Source: Chloroflexota bacterium (GTDB taxonomy: Bacteria > Chloroflexota > Anaerolineae > Anaerolineales > Villigracilaceae). Taken from it: a DNA stretch of 56,754 bases. The stretch lies in assembly GCA_013152325.1 (NCBI GenBank), contig JAADGN010000139.1, positions 1 to 56,754 of the forward strand, read 5' to 3'. The notes below the pieces were generated by a model. It was not told the DNA's origin. It saw nothing but the letters and a program-made list of their open reading frames with translations, and did no database searches. Positions 49,479-56,754 of this stretch are shown here, piece after piece. The stretch's first letter is position 1, and each line of letters begins with the position of its first letter. Position numbers and translations under genes: made by a program.

Positions 49479-50747
49479 TTACCCGCCGTCAACCACCACA
49501 CCCAGATTTTTCCATGCCGGGTAATTTGGAAAGACTTCTTCCAGGTTGGGATTTGCCAACCGCTTCTGAACGATCTCGGCCAGCACATCGCGGAAGTCGG
49601 TCGTGACGGCCAGGTCGCCGGGGCCATAGAGCTGCTCTTCGGCCAACCCCGGCCACTCCCCGTAGACCTTGCCGCCGTTGACGTTCCCGCCCAAGACAAA
49701 CATCAGGTTGCCATGACCGTGGTCCGTCCCGCCGCTGCCATTCTCGTAAGCGCGGCGTCCAAACTCCGACATGGTCACCAGCGTGACACGCTCGGCGCGT
49801 TCGCCCAAATCATGATAAAAGGCAGCCAGGCCTGTCGCCAATTCGTCCAGCAAAGCAGGCATGGTCCCGGTCAGAACGCCCTGCTGGTTGTGTGTATCCC
49901 AGCCGCCGATGTCCACGCAGGCCACTTCCATGCCAATCTCGGCTTTGACGATCTGCGCCACCTGTTGCAGCGCCAGGCCAAATTCGGTGTCCGGATATGC
50001 TGCGCCGCCTTCTGGCGCATACGTCGAAACATCAATACTGCTGAGCAAATCCACCGCGGAAAAGGTCTCGACCGCCTCCGCATCGAGGGCGGAGCCGGCG
50101 CTATAGAGCGAGGCCAGATTCCGCCGCAGCCGTTCAAGGTCTTCAGGGCGGCCTTGCAAGTGAAAATCGGCGATGGAACGCAGCGTGGCAACCGGCACGG
50201 GGCCGCGCAGCGAAGCCTGCATGATGCCGCCCATGCCAATCGCACGGAAAGGCGAATCGTTCTGCCAGGGAGCGGTCTGCAAATGACGGCCTATCCAGCC
50301 AGTGGTGATCTTCTTCTCGCCCGGCGTGCCGCGCTCCATGTAGTCCATGGCATCGAAGTGGGAATGGGTCGGATCGGGCGAGCCGACCGCGTGGACAATG
50401 GCCAGCGCCTGGTCATCCCACAAATCCTTGAGCGGGCGCAGGGATGGGTGCAGGCTGAAGAAACCGTCCAGATCAATGCCCGTCTGGTCGTCGCCGGGTT
50501 TAGGTTCCGGAATGGCCAGGGTCTTGCGCAGATCATAGTAATTGCTCTCGCCATGCGGGATGACCGCATTCAAGCCGTCCATCGCGCCGCGCTGAAAGAC
50601 CGTCACCAAAATGTCGCCCGCGGGTTCGACCCCCGCCGGAGCGAACGCCATACGCGGCATCCAGCCTGGCAAATCGGGTGCGAGGGTCAGACCGCCCAAA
50701 AGCGTGGAAACTTTTAGAAAATCGCGGCGGGAAAGTTTTGTTGTCAT
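49479..50747 (-). CDS. Tat-exported DUF1501 protein
   Basis: Codes for 422 residues. ATG 50747 is chosen with GGAGG five bases upstream; ATG 50762 overlapping the previous stop is an alternative. Twin-arginine signal LSRRDFLKVSTLLGGLTLAP (5-24). DUF1501 marks: VFQRGAMDGLNAVIP, DPTHSHFDAMDYMERG (about 121), GWDTHNQQG (about 268) and EFGRRAYENGSGGTDHGHGN (about 315-334), with the His/Asp set of sulfatase-like metal folds. These proteins occur with DUF1800 partners, as here. The pair is common in Planctomycetes and Chloroflexota and its function is unproven. Confidence 0.9.
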   Translation of the reverse strand: MTTKLSRRDFLKVSTLLGGLTLAPDLPGWMPRMAFAPAGVEPAGDILVTVFQRGAMDGLNAVIPHGESNYYDLRKTLAIPEPKPGDDQTGIDLDGFFSLHPSLRPLKDLWDDQALAIVHAVGSPDPTHSHFDAMDYMERGTPGEKKITTGWIGRHLQTAPWQNDSPFRAIGMGGIMQASLRGPVPVATLRSIADFHLQGRPEDLERLRRNLASLYSAGSALDAEAVETFSAVDLLSSIDVSTYAPEGGAAYPDTEFGLALQQVAQIVKAEIGMEVACVDIGGWDTHNQQGVLTGTMPALLDELATGLAAFYHDLGERAERVTLVTMSEFGRRAYENGSGGTDHGHGNLMFVLGGNVNGGKVYGEWPGLAEEQLYGPGDLAVTTDFRDVLAEIVQKRLANPNLEEVFPNYPAWKNLGVVVDGG

Positions 50748-50758
50748 CTCTGCCTCCG

Positions 50759-52273
50759 TCATCGTACCTGGAAGTGCGGCGACCCCATAATCAGTCCGGC
50801 CACACCAGCCAGGTTGTCACCCAGGTCGCCCTGGGAAGCAAAATCAATCAAAATATCGCGGGCGTCATCGGGCAGTTTTTCGCCCAGGAAGCGGATACTG
50901 AGCACGTCCACCACGTCCCGGGGCGAGGCGGCATCCGCAGTCAGGGACTCGAGATCCACCTCTGCGCCCCGGATCATGCCCGCAGCCAGGAGCAGGCCAA
51001 AATTCCAGCGTCCGAGCAGGCCGCTGGTCGTCATCCACCAGTCGGCGGTGTCAGGGTATCCTGTCGGCGGAGACCAGAAAAAGGGCACCTGTCCCAATTG
51101 GCGCAGGTAATCGACCAGCGCACGAGAACGACTGCCAATCCGCGCGTTGGTGACACGCAGCGCCGAGATGAAGAACTCCAGCGGGCGTTTGACCTTCTGC
51201 CCGGCCGAATTCCTGAATTCGTCAGAGCGAAGCAAAACGCGCAGCATCTCACGCGTATCGCCGCCGCTCTCCGTGAAGGTCTGACTTAATTTTGCCACCA
51301 GCGACGCGGGCGGCTCGTCGGCGACGAAGCGGCGGGCCAGTTTGGTACTGATGAACCGGGCCGTCATCTCGTGATGCCCCAGATAGTCGAGGATCATCTG
51401 ACCGTCCTCTTCGCCGCCGCCGGCGGGAATTGCGAGGTCCATCACCCGCTTTTCGCCGTCATCGTGCATCTGCCGCCGGAACAAAAAAGAACCCGCTTTC
51501 CTTAAAACATCGCGCCTTCCTGCAACGCTCCAACCGGTGAATGCGCGCGCCACTTCGATGATGTCGTCGTGGGAATAGCCGCCGTCGACGCTGATGGTGT
51601 GCAGTTCCATCAACTCGCGGGCGTAATTCTCGTTTGGCGCTCTCTTGCCGCTGCTGGCCTGATCCAGATAGACCAGCATGGCCGGGCTGTGCGCCGACGC
51701 GGAGAGCAGGTCGGCAAATTTGCCCAGCGCGTTCGGGCGGATGACGTCCAGGTCGTCATCCGTTTTCAACACGCGGCATTGGTTTTTGCCTATAAAAATG
51801 TTGAAGTGATTCGACCAAAAATCCACGACCACTTCATACAACTGACGCGGACTGCGCCACTGCCGCAGGAGCGTCGCACCGATCAATTCCTGAATTGGCT
51901 GGGCGCGCTTCTCCAACTCATCGCGCTCACCGGGCGTCATCGTCAGCGTCTCGAAATTATCGAGCAGGCTTTCGACCTCGCTGTCGTCGAGCGTTTCAGG
52001 ATGGAGCTGCTCTTCAATATAAGCATCCAGGCCCAAACTGCGTGCGCGTTCGAACATCTCCGGCGTAGGCCCCCACGAAATACGACGCAGCGTATGCGCA
52101 AGCAGGGCCTCGTCGGCAGGTACAGTCGTCGGCCACGGTGTTTGCGGCGGGGATGGCCCAACCGGCGCAGCCATCTCCGTCTCAACTTGCGGCCGGCAGG
52201 CGGCCAACGCCATCCCGGCCGCCAGCAAACCGGAAGTCTTGAGAAAGTCACGGCGGGTAATTTTCGCTGTCAC
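50759..52273 (-). CDS. Tat-exported DUF1800 lipoprotein
   Basis: Codes for 504 residues from GTG 52273, which has AAGGAG five bases upstream; sequence before it is not conserved. The N-terminus combines a twin-arginine motif (TRRDFLKTSG) with a lipobox (GMALAACRP). DUF1800 marks: AHTLRRISWGPTPEMFERAR, VDFWSNHFNIFIGK (about 148-161), NENYARELMELHTISVDGGY (about 212-231), ARAFTGWSV and LARRFVADEPP. Its stop overlaps the upstream ATG candidate of the DUF1501 gene (ATGA), so the two are translated together. The function of such pairs is not established; polymer binding or degradation has been suggested. Confidence 0.9.
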   Translation of the reverse strand: MTAKITRRDFLKTSGLLAAGMALAACRPQVETEMAAPVGPSPPQTPWPTTVPADEALLAHTLRRISWGPTPEMFERARSLGLDAYIEEQLHPETLDDSEVESLLDNFETLTMTPGERDELEKRAQPIQELIGATLLRQWRSPRQLYEVVVDFWSNHFNIFIGKNQCRVLKTDDDLDVIRPNALGKFADLLSASAHSPAMLVYLDQASSGKRAPNENYARELMELHTISVDGGYSHDDIIEVARAFTGWSVAGRRDVLRKAGSFLFRRQMHDDGEKRVMDLAIPAGGGEEDGQMILDYLGHHEMTARFISTKLARRFVADEPPASLVAKLSQTFTESGGDTREMLRVLLRSDEFRNSAGQKVKRPLEFFISALRVTNARIGSRSRALVDYLRQLGQVPFFWSPPTGYPDTADWWMTTSGLLGRWNFGLLLAAGMIRGAEVDLESLTADAASPRDVVDVLSIRFLGEKLPDDARDILIDFASQGDLGDNLAGVAGLIMGSPHFQVR

Positions 52274-52392
52274 TGGAATCTCCTTATCACGATTCGTAAT
52301 ACCAACTAAATTCTTGTCTTCTGACCGATTGTATCCCCCGGCCTTTGCACCCCCATTACGTACTTGTAAAACCCGTGTAAAATCAAAATCGT

Positions 52393-52435
52393 CAAAACAA
52401 CGTCGGGACAGCGGACTCCCCGCCATCCCGACGTT
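52393..52435 (-). terminator. Terminator of the DUF4349 gene
   Basis: AACGTCGGGA (52399-52408) pairs with TCCCGACGTT (52426-52435). On the minus strand GTTTTGACG follows. It lies 34 bases after the DUF4349 stop and before the DUF1800 gene start. Confidence 0.65.
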
Positions 52436-52468
52436 ATTTTCGTTCACCCAGACCGCGTCAGCAAATGG

Positions 52469-53482
52469 TCACTCTTCTTTTTCCTCCCCAGCAGATGGGC
52501 GTCTCGTGCGGCGATCGACCAGCCGCCAGACGACCCACAGAAGCAGCACGGGCGGGCCGAAAATCGGCAGCACGACCACAAAGAGCCAGATTGCCAGGTC
52601 AAATATGCTTTGATACGCAGAAGTCACCGTACGGCGGGCGCTGTCAAACGTCCTGTTTGGATCCCAGGGCTTCGGCGTGGCAGTTGGCGTCGGCGTGGGC
52701 GTCATGATCTCGGGCAGTTCCGGTTCGAGATTAACCGTGATGGTCGAGTAAGCCGAGCGGTCGGAGAGATAGTTCATGCGGCCCTGTATCTCCTCGATCT
52801 GCCGCTCGATCTCAGACAGTTCCTGATTGACGCGCAACGATTCTTCCACCGTGGTCGCCTGTTCGAGGAATGTGCGGATGCGGTCGCGCGTCGCTTCCAG
52901 GTTGCCCAACTGCGATTGCAGGTCGACGTACTGGTCAGTGACATCCTGCCCGGAGGCCGTCTCGTCCAGCACCTGCACCGACAGGGCGCGCAGGCGTCGC
53001 AACGCCGTCTCAAACTGGTCTACCGGCACGCCCATAGTAATGGCGGCGTATTTGTAGTTCTTTCCGTAGTACGACTGGTACCAGATGCGTGAACTGATGA
53101 TATACGCGCCGATGTCCCCGACGACCTGCGTGGTGCGGTCTATCGCAACGTCGGTGTCGGCCACCATCAATTTGATCTCGGCATTTTTGATGATCTTGCG
53201 GTTGGCACGCGGCGCCGAGGCCGCGGCAATATCCAGTGTCTCACTGGACGAAGTCGTACCGGAGGCTGCGTCAGCCGCCACTGCCATCGCGGTCGGCAGC
53301 GGCGCAGGCATAGGCATACCTCCTGATTCGCCTTTCTCCGCCGGCGCGCCCAACATGGGCGCTTCGGCGGCGGGCTCTCCCATAAACGGTTCAGCAGGAG
53401 ACGTACTGGCTGCTTTTGGCCCACAGGCTGCCAGCAATACGACGGCCAACAAAACAATGACAAGGATGGTTTGCTTTTTCAT
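52469..53482 (-). CDS. DUF4349 lipoprotein
   Basis: Codes for 337 residues; GGAGGAG precedes ATG 53482. Lipoprotein signal ends VVLLAACG (Cys20). A Pro/Met/Ala-rich linker (to about 90) precedes the DUF4349 domain: RKIIKNAEIKLMVADTDVAI, GDIGAYIISSRIW, VPVDQFETALRRLRALS, and a coiled-coil of two helices (VDLQSQLGNLEATRDRIRTF, RVNQELSEIERQIEEIQGRM, about 185-245). After a Thr/Pro stretch a C-terminal membrane helix (WLFVVVLPIFGPPVLLLWVV) and a basic tail follow. It is thus held to the membrane at both ends. The role is unknown; the family is common in envelope contexts. Confidence 0.88.
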   Translation of the reverse strand: MKKQTILVIVLLAVVLLAACGPKAASTSPAEPFMGEPAAEAPMLGAPAEKGESGGMPMPAPLPTAMAVAADAASGTTSSSETLDIAAASAPRANRKIIKNAEIKLMVADTDVAIDRTTQVVGDIGAYIISSRIWYQSYYGKNYKYAAITMGVPVDQFETALRRLRALSVQVLDETASGQDVTDQYVDLQSQLGNLEATRDRIRTFLEQATTVEESLRVNQELSEIERQIEEIQGRMNYLSDRSAYSTITVNLEPELPEIMTPTPTPTATPKPWDPNRTFDSARRTVTSAYQSIFDLAIWLFVVVLPIFGPPVLLLWVVWRLVDRRTRRPSAGEEKEE

Positions 53483-53505
53483 TTTCTCCTCCAGCATATT
53501 GGACA

Positions 53506-53558
53506 AACAAAAAACGTCTTCGCTATGGTGCAAAGACGCTGGATGGACGTTTTTTGTT
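53506..53558. terminator. Long-armed terminator between glycosyltransferase and DUF4349 genes
   Basis: AACAAAAAACGTC (53506-53518) is perfectly complementary to GACGTTTTTTGTT (53546-53558). On the minus strand it ends in six T residues and terminates the gene at 53575. The loop (28 bases) is long and contains a further AGACG/CGTCT pairing (AAGACG at 53533-53538 against CGTCTT at 53515-53520). Confidence 0.7.
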
Positions 53559-53574
53559 CCGTGATCATGCCCAT

Positions 53575-54741
53575 TCACCCCACCCATCCCCAAACTGCAA
53601 ACTGCCCGGAAAGAAACAGTAACCCAATCCAGGATGTGTACAAAATCGCCCGATTGACCCAGGGGTTTTTGCCCCACTGCGCAGCCAGCATAAAGACGGG
53701 CAAAAGCGCCAGTACGTAACGCGCCATGCTCAACAGCGGATACACGGCAGCTATGCGCACAACGTAAAGTCCCATAAACGACAAACAGTAAACGCCATAA
53801 AGCCGCGGCATCCTTTTCCAAACAGCGATTGTCCCGGCAATAAACAACACGGTAAAAAACAGATCGAAAAAATTCGTGATCGGATAAATGCCCAGCCAAA
53901 TCTGTTTGATGGCCGCCAACAGACTTAGCCCCGGCCACGTCAACCCGCCGTGAAAACGGCTGCTTTGTGTCGCGACGGGGGCCAACGGTGAAAGCCCCAG
54001 CCCAAGCCAGGCGTAAAGAGGCAAAATCGCAGCCGCACCCGAAATCAATATCGGCGTAATCCAGGGAAACCAGCCTCGCGTCTTGCGCCAATTCCGCCAA
54101 ACCACAAACACCGCCGGGATCGCGATCAGCACGCCCGGCAAACGCGACAACGCGGCCACCGCTCCCCATATCCCGGCGGCCAACCATTTTTCCTGCCGCA
54201 AGTACCACAAGCAAAGCACCGCCCCCAAAAAGAACAGCGATTCCGTATAAGCCGCGAACAAGAAAAAAGCGGTTGGGAATGAGACCATGTACAGCACCGC
54301 GCGTCGTCCAGCCGCAAGGCTTCCAAATTCATGAACCACGAGACGCTGAAAAGCCATTAAACCGGCCAAACAGAAGATATTCGAAACGATAAACCCGCCC
54401 AGCAGCGTATTGTTCCCAACCAGCGCCGCCACGCCGCGCATTAAAAGCGGATACAGCGGCGGCACAAAAAGCGCGGAATCAAAAGCCTGGTAACCGCGCT
54501 CGGCAATGGCCTGATACTGCAAGGTATCCCATCGCTGCCAGACTTCAAGCCAGGAATTCGTCTCACGCGCAACCCCCATGTACGGATGCGAAATTGGATC
54601 AGGCGACATAGTTACAGCGTATACCTGCCCAACCACCCACATCCACCCCCAGATCAGGAGAAACATCACAAAATAGACGACAAGCGCGTATTTCCATTCG
54701 CGCGGATGCCAGACACGCTCAAAAGATGTGGTTTTCGTCAT
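53575..54741 (-). CDS. PIG-V-like mannosyltransferase (GT-C fold)
   Basis: Codes for 388 residues with about nine to ten membrane helices; AAGGGA precedes ATG 54741. The motif WQRWDTLQYQAIAERGYQ (about 68-85) matches the WDS-Y-IA--GY signature of PIG-V and related bacterial transferases that use polyprenyl-linked sugars. VPPLYPLLMRGVAAL and AAYTESLFFLGAVL, ALSRLPGVLIAIPAV are also typical. It probably adds mannose or another hexose to a lipid-linked or surface acceptor. The family 4 glycosyltransferase gene lies 35 bases upstream, so both may build one glycan. Confidence 0.85.
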   Translation of the reverse strand: MTKTTSFERVWHPREWKYALVVYFVMFLLIWGWMWVVGQVYAVTMSPDPISHPYMGVARETNSWLEVWQRWDTLQYQAIAERGYQAFDSALFVPPLYPLLMRGVAALVGNNTLLGGFIVSNIFCLAGLMAFQRLVVHEFGSLAAGRRAVLYMVSFPTAFFLFAAYTESLFFLGAVLCLWYLRQEKWLAAGIWGAVAALSRLPGVLIAIPAVFVVWRNWRKTRGWFPWITPILISGAAAILPLYAWLGLGLSPLAPVATQSSRFHGGLTWPGLSLLAAIKQIWLGIYPITNFFDLFFTVLFIAGTIAVWKRMPRLYGVYCLSFMGLYVVRIAAVYPLLSMARYVLALLPVFMLAAQWGKNPWVNRAILYTSWIGLLFLSGQFAVWGWVG

Positions 54742-54776
54742 AGCTGTTCCCTTTCGGCCCAGATAAATTCACAGGC

Positions 54777-55991
54777 CTATCCCACCATCTCTTCCAAAAT
54801 TCCCGTCAATTTCTCCGCCAGCGCAGCGCGGTCGAAATGCTGCTCCACATAACGCCGCCCCCTCATGCCCATTTCCCGGCTGCGCTCAGGATTCTCTGCC
54901 AGGCTCCTGATCGCATCCGCCAACGCGGCGGGGTCGCCCGGCGCGGCAAAAATCCCGCATCCTGCGGCCTCGACCACGTCGCGAATAACGCCGTCAATCG
55001 CCAAAACCACAGGCCGTCCGGCAGCCATATAATCAAAAACCTTGTTTGGGTAGGTCGTCTTGTAAGCCTCGATAGGCTTCAAAATAGCGATGCAGGCATC
55101 CGTCCCGGCCAGCGCGGCGGCCATTTCGCTCTTCGGCACCGATGGCAAAAAGATCACATTCTTCAAACCCATCCCGGCAGCCCGTGCCTGCAAATGGGCC
55201 TTCTCCTTCCCGTCGCCCAGCAGCACGATCCGTATGCGCGGCTCATCCTGCAACAATCGAGCCGCTTCCAGCACCACACCCAAATCATTGGACATGCCAT
55301 GCGCCCCGGCGTAGAGCGCGACAAATTTGTTTTCGAGATGATGGGATCGGCGGAAGGATTCCCCTTCCCCGGCGGGATCAAACATCCCTGAGTCCGCTCC
55401 GTTGGGGACAAGTTCCACCCGCGCCGCGCCTCGACGTTTGACATGCTCCACAAACCCCGGGCTGTTGACCATCACCCGCGCCGCGCCGCGGTACAGGAAA
55501 CGTTCCAGCCATTCAGACATCCGGATCAACGTTGAGTTGGTCAGCACTCCCACCGCGACGGCGAAATACGGCCACAAATCCCGCACTTCAAACAGGAACG
55601 GGACGCGCTTCAACCGTGCAAGCAGCCAGGCCGTCCAACCCTGGAAGATGGGCGGCGATGTGCCCCAGACCAGGTCCACGTCCTTCACGCCCAGGCCGAC
55701 GATAAACGACGAGATCATGAACGAGACAAACGCAAAAACGCGATGCACGAAGGATTTGTGATGGGCGCGATACGCGTAGGCGCGCAAGATGGTAATCCCC
55801 TGTTCAGGCTGTTCACGCTTCAAAAAGGGGTGTTTTTCGTCCTGTGCCGCGCCGGTAATATAACTGACCGGGCTGGCGATGATCGTCACCCGATGACCGC
55901 GCCGGACAAGATAGCGCGCCAGTTCGTAATGGCGAGTCCCGCCGGGTTCGTTGAGGGCCGCGAAGGCTTGATGGATGATAAGGATGTGCAT
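54777..55991 (-). CDS. Family 4 glycosyltransferase
   Basis: Codes for 404 residues of a GT-B fold, similar to WbuB/FucNAc-type transferases. N-domain: HQAFAALNEPGGTRHYELAR (7-26), VDLVWGTSPPIFQGWTAWLL (about 104). C-domain: LVPNGADSGMF (about 195), FVALYAGAHGMSNDLGVVLE (about 219-238) and the donor-binding EAYKTTYPNKVFDYMAAGRP (about 312-331) with Glu. It transfers a sugar from a nucleotide or lipid donor to a surface glycan. The spacer before it is a heptamer array, so no binding site is visible. It precedes the PIG-V-like gene and follows a heparinase-like gene on the same strand. Confidence 0.9.
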   Translation of the reverse strand: MHILIIHQAFAALNEPGGTRHYELARYLVRRGHRVTIIASPVSYITGAAQDEKHPFLKREQPEQGITILRAYAYRAHHKSFVHRVFAFVSFMISSFIVGLGVKDVDLVWGTSPPIFQGWTAWLLARLKRVPFLFEVRDLWPYFAVAVGVLTNSTLIRMSEWLERFLYRGAARVMVNSPGFVEHVKRRGAARVELVPNGADSGMFDPAGEGESFRRSHHLENKFVALYAGAHGMSNDLGVVLEAARLLQDEPRIRIVLLGDGKEKAHLQARAAGMGLKNVIFLPSVPKSEMAAALAGTDACIAILKPIEAYKTTYPNKVFDYMAAGRPVVLAIDGVIRDVVEAAGCGIFAAPGDPAALADAIRSLAENPERSREMGMRGRRYVEQHFDRAALAEKLTGILEEMVG

Positions 55992-55994
55992 AAG

Positions 55995-56029
55995 GGTTGC
56001 AGGTGTAAGCTGGAAAATTACAGGTCGGG
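55995..56029. repeat. Heptamer array between the heparinase-like gene and the glycosyltransferase
   Basis: Five exact 7-base words: ggttgca, ggtgtaa, gctggaa, aattaca, ggtcggg. The words are close to those of the mtnA-kinase spacer (ggttaca, ggttgca). The stop codon of the heparinase-like gene (complement of 56018-56020) and its last three codons are inside the array. Confidence 0.7.
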
Positions 56030-56754
56030 AAAGATGAATTCAGAGATGAATTTTACTGCATCGGATGAAATTGTTTCCATCGTGAATGACAGGGCCGGCT
56101 TTTTGACGCCATACGTCGGCGAAACCCAGCCGCGCGTGGGCAGGACGTCGCCTGCGCCGTAGACCAATCTGCCCGCACGAGCGAGGCTGACTGCCAACCA
56201 CCGGCCGCCGATCACGACTTTGACCAACCCGTACGGCAACTTCAAACTGATCTCCACTCTCTCATGGCTGTCCCCTATCTCCCATTCCCAGTCAGGGAGC
56301 AGCCAATGTAAACGAAAGGTGCGGGGTAACAAGGAATCAGGGATCAGGTCATCCTCGATACGCCACGTGTTTTGCGCAAAGCTGACCGCACGGCGATGGG
56401 TAACGCCCAATTTGCGATAGCCATTATGCTCGGCAACAATCCGCTGCGGAGACTGCTCGAGGACGCATCCGCGCGCCCAATCGAGGTACATGAAGCGGCC
56501 GGCGCGAGTCATCTGGTCGAGACCGTTGACAGTGACAGTGTTGTGAAATTGTGTTGCAGGCCAGGGATTATCCCAAGGCGGCGCGGCATTGTAGAGATAA
56601 GTTCCGGGGTCGAGGGCGACATTCTCCCCCCGCCACCAGAGATCGAGATGAAGCTGGTCGGCATGGGCAAGACGCAGGTTCCCATCCGCGACGCGGAGAT
56701 AAGCCCAGCTATTGCTCGCGGATTTTAAGATTGGGAGATTGGAAAGTTGAGAAC
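56018..56754 (-). CDS. Heparinase II/III-like protein, C-terminal part (runs off right edge)
   Basis: The frame is open from the stop at 56018 to the window edge (245 codons). Near 56590-56690 it reads HADQLHLDLWWRGENVALD, then PGTYLYNAAPPWDNPWPATQ and FHNTVTVNGLDQM, the metal/His region of heparinase II/III domains, which are polysaccharide lyases or related proteins. The rest is the C-terminal beta sandwich (LHWLLPDWEWEIGD, YGLVKVVIGGRWL). Neighbouring glycosyltransferases suggest an exopolysaccharide locus. The last 25 bases at the edge (56730-56754) look like heptamer repeat, so the open frame there may be accidental and the gene could be interrupted. Confidence 0.85.
   Translation of the reverse strand, partial: SQLSNLPILKSASNSWAYLRVADGNLRLAHADQLHLDLWWRGENVALDPGTYLYNAAPPWDNPWPATQFHNTVTVNGLDQMTRAGRFMYLDWARGCVLEQSPQRIVAEHNGYRKLGVTHRRAVSFAQNTWRIEDDLIPDSLLPRTFRLHWLLPDWEWEIGDSHERVEISLKLPYGLVKVVIGGRWLAVSLARAGRLVYGAGDVLPTRGWVSPTYGVKKPALSFTMETISSDAVKFISEFIFPDL

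Noticed and set aside
53483-54214. Long N-terminal extension of the DUF4349 gene
   Set aside because: The extension is antisense-frame sequence within the mannosyltransferase gene. The GGAGGAG site and lipoprotein signal at 53482 mark the real start.

Overview
The window looks like a piece of a Chloroflexota genome, most likely class Anaerolineae. This is inferred from: G+C-rich genes, many lipoproteins with Thr/Pro linkers of the TPTPTP kind, zinc-ribbon plus one-membrane-helix proteins, a dnaB-dnaD-helicase-loader run, and Tat-exported DUF1800/DUF1501 proteins. There is no 16S gene, so the assignment rests on gene style and order only.

Layout. 1-660: AT-rich island with a broken-off gene end, a strong hairpin and one unrecognised gene. 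1161-3017: ATP-grasp ligase and an SH3-like lipoprotein. 3089-8528 (minus strand): typA, ahcY, a PfkB kinase (probably adenosine kinase) and mtnA, together recycling S-adenosylhomocysteine, adenosine and methylthioribose; the gaps between them hold heptamer-periodic repeats. 8616-13411 (minus): five genes for surface proteins, built around a duplicated two-gene cassette (zinc-ribbon membrane protein plus secreted protein with tandem AIPxN pentapeptides). I recognise no described family for the repeat protein, and this is the best candidate for an undescribed system. 13619-23175: lytic transglycosylase, yggS/yggT/DUF167 run, pgeF, glutaredoxin-DUF2085 fusion, ccdA, L,D-transpeptidase, esterase, patatin. 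23335-28721: smpB, an unknown conserved protein, a TolB-like lipoprotein, an ars locus (arsR, truncated CPNC protein, acr3), and an ECF sigma/anti-sigma pair with mirrored promoters and two small membrane proteins. 28859-29205: nested miniature inverted-repeat element and tRNA-Pro(GGG). 29302-33287: bifunctional nuclease, dnaB, dnaD-like gene and a helicase loader with two complete AAA+ modules. 33451-34278: FTR1 iron permease.

34333-47897 is a large phosphate locus: an orphan divergent pstB, pstSCAB-1, phoB, phoR, mgsA, a tandem Pho-box-like element, pstSCAB-2, phoU, arsC and an HD-domain gene. The two Pst systems differ. System 2 permeases carry large extra extracytoplasmic segments. Only PstB2 has every canonical ABC motif, while the other two ATPases each lack a different conserved residue. 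Methylglyoxal synthase (releases phosphate) and arsenate reductase (handles arsenate entering through Pst) appear functionally tied to the locus.

47943-56754: nicotinate phosphoribosyltransferase, the DUF1501/DUF1800 pair, a DUF4349 lipoprotein, a PIG-V-like mannosyltransferase, a family 4 glycosyltransferase and a heparinase II/III-like gene running off the right edge.

Three signals recur: promoters whose -10 box sits 6-9 bases before the start codon (leaderless mRNAs), heptamer arrays filling operon spacers, and near-identical CTCCCGCAGGTT palindromes used as terminators or spacer hairpins.
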